From positions 1 through 24,667 of IMG/VR virus record IMGVR_UViG_3300006802_000534: a stretch of DNA of 24,667 nt; one strand, given 5' to 3'. A model generated the notes under the pieces. It did no database searches and was not told where the DNA came from. It saw nothing but the letters and a program-made list of their open reading frames with translations. Source of the DNA: a virus. The translations under genes were made by a program, and so were the position numbers. This document shows positions 1 to 5,345 of the stretch, in pieces; the first letter of the stretch is position 1; each line of letters starts with the position of its first letter.

Positions 1-90
1 CCGGCCCGAGCTGGGTTGTGCCTGCTCGGCGATAATGATCGAGTCTGTGAGTTTAAACTCGCTCGGGTTGGTCGTGTTATAGATCGCCAT
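1..90 (-). CDS. Partial tail tube-like (major tail) protein, N-terminus only
   Basis: Thirty codons starting at an ATG (positions 90-88) run off the left edge of the window. The start is preceded on the minus strand by AGGTTAG, a plausible ribosome binding site, and lies 10 nt after the stop of the tail terminator-like gene. The visible N-terminus begins MAIYNTTNPSEF, a short polar start of the kind seen in many siphophage tail tube subunits. Position is the main argument: in SPP1/lambda-type gene order the tube protein follows the tail terminator. The fragment is too short for a domain assignment, so the product name is inference from gene order. Confidence 0.5.
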   Translation of the reverse strand, partial: MAIYNTTNPSEFKLTDSIIIAEQAQPSSGR

Positions 91-99
91 TTTCTAACC

Positions 100-678
100 T
101 CAAATTTCGACGGTATTGCTAACCGTGTTGGTGTTCGTGAACGTCGCCGGGCTGTGCTCCATTCTTACGACGTTCGGGACCGACGCCGAGAAAGAATAAA
201 GCAATCTGAAATAACCGTCACGCGCGCCGCCGGCGTCCTGTGTGTTCTTATCCACGATAAGCGCCCGAACCTTCACGTCGTACAGCGTGGAAAGAATCAG
301 AACAAGGCCGACCGAGCCCGGCGATTCGTTGCCATAGCTCGAAGGTTGACCGCCCTCGAAGAGTGTGTCGAGCGCGAGTTCGAGCGGTTCGCGCGTCGTC
401 TTCGACTTCGTCCAAAGTTCGATCGTGCCGACCATCTCGCGCCGAGAAGTTTCGTAAAGCGTTTCGATCTTGCCACTGCCGAGAATGGTCTCTCGGATCT
501 CGGTCTTTCGACGCTTCGCAACCGTTCCGGCCGACGCTGAGACCGAGATCGCCGGAAGTTCGAAAAGCTCGACCTCGGGAAACCCTCGATATACCTTCAC
601 GCCCGAAAGCGCGGCGACGGCCTCGATCGAAGTCGCGATCTCGTGAACAAGTGCATCTCTCGGCGTTGCTACTGTCAC
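100..678 (-). CDS. Tail terminator / minor tail-like protein
   Basis: This 192-residue protein starts at a GTG (678-676) that overlaps the upstream stop as GTGA, so the two genes are translationally coupled. The N-terminal half looks like an alpha/beta domain: a leading helix (about residues 6-24) followed by a strand-rich part (about 25-75), as in tail-terminator or gpU-like proteins. No catalytic motif is seen and none is expected. It lies between a gp10-like tail-completion gene and the probable tail tube gene, which is the classical slot for the protein that caps the tail tube and joins it to the head. The C-terminal 30 residues are Asn/Thr/Val-rich and low in complexity. The function is inferred mostly from position and overall layout. 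Confidence 0.55.
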   Translation of the reverse strand: MTVATPRDALVHEIATSIEAVAALSGVKVYRGFPEVELFELPAISVSASAGTVAKRRKTEIRETILGSGKIETLYETSRREMVGTIELWTKSKTTREPLELALDTLFEGGQPSSYGNESPGSVGLVLILSTLYDVKVRALIVDKNTQDAGGARDGYFRLLYSFSASVPNVVRMEHSPATFTNTNTVSNTVEI

Positions 679-1157
679 CAGTCCCCCAATGCTTTTTCGA
701 CCTGCTTCTTCGCTATCTCGGCGAGTTTCGGCAAGCTGTCTCGAACCATATAGTGTGGCCTCGTGCCTTCTGCCTCGATCTTCCGAACGATAGCTTTAGC
801 GATTCCGAATAGGTGCGGTTCAACTTCCGAGAAGTCGACGAACGACTTTTTACCCGTGCCGAACTTGCGAACGACCCATTCGAGGATCGGTCGAAGCGGT
901 GGGCGATGCGGGCGCGAACCGAGTTCGAGAATTCCCGCGTGGGGCGCATCGTTATAGAGTTCGGCGCCGGTCGCCGTAGGCGTAACCGCCCAAGCGTTCC
1001 GCGCTTGCCCTCGGTCGACTGGCGTCTTCTGAGCGACGATCGTCTCGCCAATTAGAGCGGCCTTGTACAACGCCCGAACGACGCGAGCCCGGCGATCTTG
1101 ATCGTCGAGCTTGAGTCGGGCGCCGTAGTTTGTGATCGAAACGGTTTGCGTGCTCAA
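675..1157 (-). CDS. HK97 gp10-like tail completion protein
   Basis: This 160-residue protein begins at a TTG (1157-1155) overlapping the previous stop as TTGA. It has features typical of the HK97 gp10 / tail-component family: an N-terminal helix with ALIGETIVAQKTPVDRG (residues about 34-50), where the TPVDRG-x-x-R-x-x-W pattern is the family hallmark. It is followed by a strand segment ending in the HAGILELGSRPH motif (about 73-84), and a C-terminal helix rich in Lys/Glu. Members of the family sit at the head-tail interface and are needed to complete the tail. Neighbours on both sides overlap by four bases and encode other connector proteins, consistent with this role. The use of TTG may lower its output relative to the capsid genes. 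Confidence 0.8.
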   Translation of the reverse strand: MSTQTVSITNYGARLKLDDQDRRARVVRALYKAALIGETIVAQKTPVDRGQARNAWAVTPTATGAELYNDAPHAGILELGSRPHRPPLRPILEWVVRKFGTGKKSFVDFSEVEPHLFGIAKAIVRKIEAEGTRPHYMVRDSLPKLAEIAKKQVEKALGDW

Positions 1158-1546
1158 TCGGTCTGCCTTCGAATCCGGTAGTTATAGCTTACAGCTTGCC
1201 CGTTTAATCTCGGGACGTCGATCGCCACGACTAGCCAAGGGTCGCCGGTCGCGATGCGAACCACGCGGTCGCCCTCGGCGAGTACGTCTTCGAGCGACAT
1301 TAGTATCAGTTCGCCCTGTATCTGACCGCCGACCTCGCGCTCGTTTCGAACTTCGTCGTCGAGCTTTCCGCGCCCGGTCGTTTCGATCATGAACAGATCA
1401 AGGGTTTCGGTCGAATCGGGTACAAGCTCGCCGAGATGGTTCTTTGTTCCGGTCGATCGCTCTCGCCGGAAGTTTGCAACGTCGGGAACGAATCCGCCGA
1501 GAGCATCAGCGCGAACCATTGCGAGCATAGCGTCGGCGATATTCAT
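1154..1546 (-). CDS. Putative head-closure / head-tail stopper protein
   Basis: This 130-residue protein starts at an ATG sharing ATGA with the upstream gene stop. After an N-terminal helix (NIADAMLAMVRADAL) the rest looks like a small beta barrel. It includes the stretch EGDRVVRIATGDPWLVVAID (about residues 91-110), resembling the segment in SPP1 gp16 / phage stopper proteins that describes a parameter value and then a strand. Proteins of this class plug the portal channel after packaging and accept the tail. The size fits the family (about 100-130 residues). The call rests on fold impression and on the order connector, stopper, gp10-like, tail terminator; no unique motif confirms it. Confidence 0.5.
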   Translation of the reverse strand: MNIADAMLAMVRADALGGFVPDVANFRRERSTGTKNHLGELVPDSTETLDLFMIETTGRGKLDDEVRNEREVGGQIQGELILMSLEDVLAEGDRVVRIATGDPWLVVAIDVPRLNGQAVSYNYRIRRQTD

Positions 1547-1827
1547 TCGAGAACCTGCCTTGGCCCTTGGAGCGCGGAACGCCTTACGCCGGTCTCGGCC
1601 TCGCGCTCGTACCTAATTGCTTCGTCTCGGCGCGCCGACCATACCTCGCGCTCTTTTCGAAGGTCCGTTAACCGGCCGACATAATGCGCATTTCCGACGC
1701 CAGGCACGCCGACGCCGACCGGCTTCGACGATAGCTCTGCGATAAGCGCGTCGACGCGTAAGATCTCGACCTTGCATTCGGCAAGGGTATAGAGTGGGGC
1801 GTCGATCTCGGAATATGTCGCGGCCAT
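1543..1827 (-). CDS. Small head-tail connector-region protein, function unknown
   Basis: This 94-residue protein starts at an ATG preceded by a good ribosome binding site (AAGGTGA, 4 nt before the start) that directly follows an intrinsic terminator. It is mostly helical with charged residues, and has a central Gly/Val/Pro loop (KPVGVGVPGVG, about residues 36-46) that separates an N-terminal helix from a long Arg/Glu-rich helix. This helix-loop-helix layout and size recall small joining proteins of the gpW / DUF6148 type. No specific signature can be claimed. It is the first gene of the connector/tail transcript if the terminator works, and overlaps the following gene by ATGA. Confidence 0.55.
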   Translation of the reverse strand: MAATYSEIDAPLYTLAECKVEILRVDALIAELSSKPVGVGVPGVGNAHYVGRLTDLRKEREVWSARRDEAIRYEREAETGVRRSALQGPRQVLE

Positions 1828-1838
1828 GTGTTCACCTT

Positions 1839-1863
1839 AAAAAAAGCCCCGGCGAGCACGGGG
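1839..1863 (-). terminator. Intrinsic terminator between head and connector/tail genes
   Basis: Read on the minus strand, CCCCG (1863-1859), a 7-nt loop and CGGGG (1851-1847) form a perfect 5-bp GC stem, followed after one C by seven T residues (1845-1839). This is the standard layout of a factor-independent terminator. It lies 36 nt after the stop of the 179-residue gene and 12 nt before the ATG of the next gene, so the ribosome binding site of that gene sits immediately behind the T tract. It probably reduces read-through from abundant capsid mRNA into the connector and tail genes. Confidence 0.85.
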
Positions 1864-1898
1864 AGACGATCCGCGCTAACCGGGACCAGTGTAGAACG

Positions 1899-2438
1899 TT
1901 ACCGCCCTACGACTTTGCGAGTTCGGGTTCCACGTGCCTGCAACTTGCGGACGCCCTCTTCCGATAACTTCGCGTGAACATGAGAGTCGACCAGCTCGGC
2001 GGTGGGATCGATTACGATCTCGCCGTACTGGTAGGAGCCGCCGAGCTTGTGCTCGCGGATCTGGATTGCGTAAGGCAGCGGCGTCTCTTCTGGTTCCACG
2101 TATGGAACGAACGGCGCGGGCGCCGGAGTCTTTGCAGGCTCGTCGGGTAGCTTTGCGAGTTCGCCGCTTTCGATCGACGCTTCGTGCACGACCGGGTCGG
2201 CAATGTCGCCGGGTTGATCGAGCGTCGCCGCTTCGTCGGGGTTAAGCTCGGCCGCGCCGATGCCATAAGCCGAGAGGGTCGACGCCCGATCGCCCTCGTC
2301 GACCTTGGCGAGCGCATCCTCGACCAGTGCGAGAAGGTCTTTCTTTTTGTTGGCTTTGAGTTCGGTCTCGGTCAACGCCTCAAGGTCGAAGGCCAGATCG
2401 CGAAGCTCTTTCATCTCTAGATCGTTAAGTGTTTTCAT
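1899..2438 (-). CDS. Hypothetical phage protein with Rho-N/SAP-like N-terminus
   Basis: This 179-residue protein starts at an ATG preceded by GAGAGACGAGAGA. Residues 1-45 resemble the short helical domain seen at the start of many phage head proteins and in the Rho N-terminal domain (LNDLEMKELRDLA, then a stretch of LKANKKKDLLALVEDAL). A Pro/Glu/Ala-rich linker follows (about 70-120), then a C-terminal beta-like segment with GGSYQYGEIVIDP (about 133-145). It follows the major capsid gene, where lambda has the FI gene and other phages have connector or accessory head proteins. The role is unknown. It is the last gene before the intrinsic terminator, so it is expected to be transcribed with the capsid genes. 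Confidence 0.6.
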   Translation of the reverse strand: MKTLNDLEMKELRDLAFDLEALTETELKANKKKDLLALVEDALAKVDEGDRASTLSAYGIGAAELNPDEAATLDQPGDIADPVVHEASIESGELAKLPDEPAKTPAPAPFVPYVEPEETPLPYAIQIREHKLGGSYQYGEIVIDPTAELVDSHVHAKLSEEGVRKLQARGTRTRKVVGR

Positions 2439-2504
2439 TCTCTCGTCTCTCGTCTGTTGCGTGCATTGCGCCGGACTAGAACGGAAGCTCTAAGCCAGCG
2501 CGAC

Positions 2505-2526
2505 GCACGCGACCGAAGTCGCGCGC
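2505..2526 (-). other. Stable UUCG-tetraloop hairpin after the major capsid gene
   Basis: On the minus strand the RNA would read a 9-bp stem (GCGCGCGAC / GUCGCGUGC, one G-U pair) closed by a cUUCGg tetraloop. It begins 7 nt after the capsid stop codon. There is no T tract, so it is not a classical intrinsic terminator. A hairpin of this stability at a 3' end commonly protects upstream mRNA from exonucleases or marks a processing point, which would suit an abundantly expressed capsid gene. Confidence 0.7.
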
Positions 2527-2532
2527 GAACCA

Positions 2533-3570
2533 TTACGCCTCGGTCGCTGCGTTCCAATGAAACACGACGTTCCGTTTCGCGATGCCGGGAATCCAGTTGT
2601 CATACATGCGATGCCCAATTTCGAACGGGTCGTTCGAGACTTCGAACGTGTCGTAATACGCCCGGGTCGGATTGTTCGCGTTCAACGCGTTAGAAGCTCG
2701 GTGCACCTTGAAGGGCTTACCGGCGACCTGCGAGTTCGGATCGAGAACATTCGAGACCGTGACGATCATTCGATTGTCGGCGATCGGCGCCTGAAGCGCG
2801 CCGGCGAGATCTGGGTATTCTTCGTGAAGGATAACCCACGTGATACCGTTCCACGTGAAAGACTCGAACATCGCGTTCGAGTTATCCGGATCGCTCGACT
2901 GCTGGGCGACGAACGCGGCGTTGACTTGCGGAATCCCGATAAATCGGCCGCCCGTGTACGCGTTCATGAACACCAGGTTAGGCGCTTGACCCGACTGGCG
3001 CAGATACTCGTTTTTCATCGAGAGGATATAAGGGAAGATCGTCGCCGACGCGTTGTTAAGCGCGAGTGTCGGCGGTGTCAGGTTCCCGATATCTTCCGTG
3101 AACGGAACAGTCACCAGAAAGTCGCCGTCCTGATAGGTGAACTGCTTGTCGTTGATCATCGACAAAACCGACCAGTGCATGAGGTTCATGCGCCGATCTT
3201 CTTGCATCTCGGTTGACATGCGAACGCCGTCGGCCGAGATCGCGTAGGAATTGCCCGAACGCTGAACCATCTTCGAATCGGTCGCTTTAAAACCTTCGTA
3301 GTTCTTGACGTGAAACGGCGAGCGATACGCCTTCTCGGTCTGTCGGCCTTCCGTTTTGATCGAGCTGTCGGCGAACCCGACAATATTCGCGAACCGATCG
3401 ACGGGTTGAATCAGGATATCGAGTTCGATCTTCTCGCTATCGTGCGAGACCGGGTCGACGAAGTTAAGGATCGCGCGCGGGCGATACTCAAGCTCGTCGG
3501 TCATGCCGTTAAGCAATTCCGGAGTGAGTTCCTCGGGTGTATAAAATTCTTTGATTCTTTGACGTGCCAT
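2533..3570 (-). CDS. Major capsid protein (lambda gpE-type, HK97 fold)
   Basis: This 345-residue protein is close to the usual size of lambda gpE-family capsid proteins (about 340). Family-like features are an N-terminal segment ending in an R-P-R-A-x-L-x-F pattern (about residues 30-37), an extended arm with YEGFKATDSKMVQR (about 90-104), a central helix-rich part with MNLMHWSVLSMI (about 127-139), and a C-terminal beta part that includes a conserved IADNRMIVTVSNVL stretch (about 263-276). It would form the icosahedral shell around the scaffold. It follows the decoration gene by 69 nt and has its own ribosome binding site (AGATAGGATC, then ACACA before ATG). The UUCG hairpin downstream fits a high-abundance product. 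Confidence 0.88.
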   Translation of the reverse strand: MARQRIKEFYTPEELTPELLNGMTDELEYRPRAILNFVDPVSHDSEKIELDILIQPVDRFANIVGFADSSIKTEGRQTEKAYRSPFHVKNYEGFKATDSKMVQRSGNSYAISADGVRMSTEMQEDRRMNLMHWSVLSMINDKQFTYQDGDFLVTVPFTEDIGNLTPPTLALNNASATIFPYILSMKNEYLRQSGQAPNLVFMNAYTGGRFIGIPQVNAAFVAQQSSDPDNSNAMFESFTWNGITWVILHEEYPDLAGALQAPIADNRMIVTVSNVLDPNSQVAGKPFKVHRASNALNANNPTRAYYDTFEVSNDPFEIGHRMYDNWIPGIAKRNVVFHWNAATEA

Positions 3571-3639
3571 TGTGTGATCCTATCTGGTTTCGGCCGCTCG
3601 GCCTTAGTGTTGTTGGTCAGCCATTGCCATGATCGCTGA

Positions 3640-4452
3640 TTAGGCGATCGTGCGTTGGTCGAAGATGATTCGGCCCGATAGCGCCGTCTTGATTGCGTCG
3701 GTAAGGCCGACAACCAAGATCTCTTTGACCCGTCCGATCGGGCGAGTCGGAATCAGTACATTCTGAGGGATTAGCTCAAAGTGATCGATCGTCACGGTCT
3801 TGTTCGTGATCTTGTACTGGGCATCAGAGTTCGACACGATCTGAGAGTTGTCCGCGATCGTAACAACCGCCGAGAGTGTAAGGGTGTCGGTCGCGATCGC
3901 CGTAATCGTTCGCGAGGTATCGCTCACGAATTCGAGTGTGTCGCCGACTTCGAACTTCGAGCCCTCGCCCGAGTCGAGAACAAGGGTCGCCGATGCGGTA
4001 AGCGCGCCGGCCGCCTGAGACCGCGAACGGCCCGAGTCGACGTTAAGCGCGTCGCCAGTAGCGAGCGAGAACGCGGCGCCGTCGAGGGTAAGTTCGTTCG
4101 TCGCGTAGTCGATCGCCGTCACCTTGCGGAAGCGCGAAGCGTCGGCGGTAAGCGTTTCGAGTTCGACGTATTGCCCGATCTCGAATTGCAGCACGTCGGC
4201 GACGGGCACCACGTTTGCCGAGGTAACGGTCGACTGCACGGTATCGCTTGCACAAGGGTAGTGGAGCCCGAGATCGTTTCGCTTCGCGAGAACGGTACCC
4301 TCGACGATCTGGCGGTATGCAGTCGAACCGCCATCGGCGGGCGAAGTGCCGACCGATACCGATGCGATCTCGTTGCTTCCGTTGGCTGTAAGCCAAACGG
4401 CGCCGCGCTGTTCACGGGTGCCGACGTATTGGTTCTGAACGGTGTTATTCAT
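3640..4452 (-). CDS. Putative capsid decoration / head accessory protein with repeated beta modules
   Basis: This 270-residue protein lies between scaffold and major capsid genes, the slot of lambda gpD and SPP1 gp12. It is nearly all beta: residues about 75-135 and 140-205 look like two diverged copies of one module, each with a pattern of the type F-E-[IV]-G-[QD]-x-[VL]-E followed by K/T-V/I-T-A-I and then T-L-[TD]-L-[DS]-A. The N-terminal part (to about residue 70) contains a GSTAYRQIVEGTVLAK segment like the start of other head-decoration or parallel-beta head-fibre proteins. The C-terminus (about 220-270) is a separate alpha/beta piece. The ribosome binding site is AGAGAG. A decoration role is inferred from position and fold impression. 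Confidence 0.6.
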   Translation of the reverse strand: MNNTVQNQYVGTREQRGAVWLTANGSNEIASVSVGTSPADGGSTAYRQIVEGTVLAKRNDLGLHYPCASDTVQSTVTSANVVPVADVLQFEIGQYVELETLTADASRFRKVTAIDYATNELTLDGAAFSLATGDALNVDSGRSRSQAAGALTASATLVLDSGEGSKFEVGDTLEFVSDTSRTITAIATDTLTLSAVVTIADNSQIVSNSDAQYKITNKTVTIDHFELIPQNVLIPTRPIGRVKEILVVGLTDAIKTALSGRIIFDQRTIA

Positions 4453-4486
4453 CTTTTAAGCTCTCTTAGGGTTGAACACGTGAATG

Positions 4487-5170
4487 TTAGAGTCGAGTTT
4501 TCTTTTTCTTGCTACCGGCCGCAAGTGCCTTGCCGAGTTCGTAGTCGGATTCGAATTCATCCGGCGCGCCGCCCGATCTGTCGCCAGGCTTTCCGGCGCC
4601 GCTGTTCGGGTTTGCAGTAGAGCCCGGCGCGCCAGTTCCGAAGAACTCGGGAAAATCTTTCTTGATCGTCTCGGCCGTTGCCGATGCGCCGACCATAGCG
4701 CCCGAGTCGTCGACGGTTATCGCCGACAAGTCTGCGACGCGAAGAACGGCCGCGATACGATCGGGGCGAACGCCGATAAGCGCCGCGGCGTCGCGTAGCG
4801 CGCTCTCGCGAAGCATCCCGGTTAACCTTGCCTCGGCGTCGGCGCGCTTCTTAGACTCGGCGCTCGCGAGTTCCTGAGCCCTTTCAAGTTCGGTCTTCTT
4901 GGCGTCGGCCGCTTCGTCGCGCTCGCGTTCGAGTTTCTCGCGCGCTTTGCGTTCGCGTTCGAGACTTAGTTCGAGCGCCTTTAGCTTGTCGGCCGCGCCA
5001 GTGTCGGGAACCACGACGGGCGGAATAGGATTAGTTTCGGCCGCTTGGCCCTTGGGTTGCGTCGTACTCGCGCCGCCGTCGGCGCCGGCGTCGTCTTCGC
5101 CCTCGGCCTTGAATTGGAACATGTGATCGATCTGGCGCTTCCAGTTCTTGTGCTTCTTATTCTTTCGCAT
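4487..5170 (-). CDS. Capsid scaffolding protein
   Basis: The chosen ATG at 5170 gives 227 residues and has GGAGAC about 10 nt upstream; an in-frame upstream extension to 5245 would overlap the 62-residue gene almost entirely and is less likely. The protein has a basic start (MRKNKKHKNWKRQ), an acidic Asp/Gly/Ala linker, a long coiled coil of Glu/Lys/Arg/Ala (about residues 65-135), then a more globular part with RDAAALIGVRPDRIAAVLR and a conserved-looking KDFPEFFG motif (about 180). A basic C-terminus ends KKKKTRL. This is the usual build of DUF4355/gp46-like scaffolds, where a basic tail binds capsid subunits. It overlaps the preceding gene by 14 nt. No capsid protease gene is visible nearby. 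Confidence 0.78.
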   Translation of the reverse strand: MRKNKKHKNWKRQIDHMFQFKAEGEDDAGADGGASTTQPKGQAAETNPIPPVVVPDTGAADKLKALELSLERERKAREKLERERDEAADAKKTELERAQELASAESKKRADAEARLTGMLRESALRDAAALIGVRPDRIAAVLRVADLSAITVDDSGAMVGASATAETIKKDFPEFFGTGAPGSTANPNSGAGKPGDRSGGAPDEFESDYELGKALAAGSKKKKTRL

Positions 5171-5345
5171 TGGTTTTTGTCTCCACTGGTTGATCTTCCC
5201 GATCGTCGCCAAACGAATGACGCGAATCGATCTTCTTACTGACACTTTTAGCGTCGAGGCTCAATAGCTCGGCCTCGATCTCGGTCTCGGGCCGAAGCGC
5301 GACGATCGTCTTTCCGTTGATCGTTTTGTATGTTCTAGTTTTCAC
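5157..5345 (-). CDS. Small hypothetical protein between MuF-like and scaffold genes
   Basis: This 62-residue protein starts at a GTG overlapping the MuF-like gene stop as GTGA, with GAGGGTGA just upstream as the ribosome binding site. The first 25 residues look like a small beta hairpin (TYKTINGKTIVALRP), followed by a charged helix. It overlaps the scaffold start by 14 nt, so it is embedded in a translationally coupled head cassette. No known family is recognised. Codon use matches its neighbours. Confidence 0.6.
   Translation of the reverse strand: MKTRTYKTINGKTIVALRPETEIEAELLSLDAKSVSKKIDSRHSFGDDREDQPVETKTNAKE

Noticed and set aside
2557-3216. A 219-codon plus-strand frame antisense to the capsid gene.
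   Set aside because: Arg/Val-rich mirror of the capsid coding frame without start signals.
3571-3639. GGCCG/CGGCC hairpin and a possible 8-residue leader peptide before the capsid gene.
   Set aside because: The hairpin loop is only two bases, the short frame lacks a ribosome binding site, and no regulatory logic can be supported.
3781-4620. A 279-codon plus-strand frame antisense to the decoration and scaffold genes.
   Set aside because: Arg/Val-rich translation typical of the antisense of this codon bias, no ribosome binding site, and the opposite strand holds a well-placed head gene.
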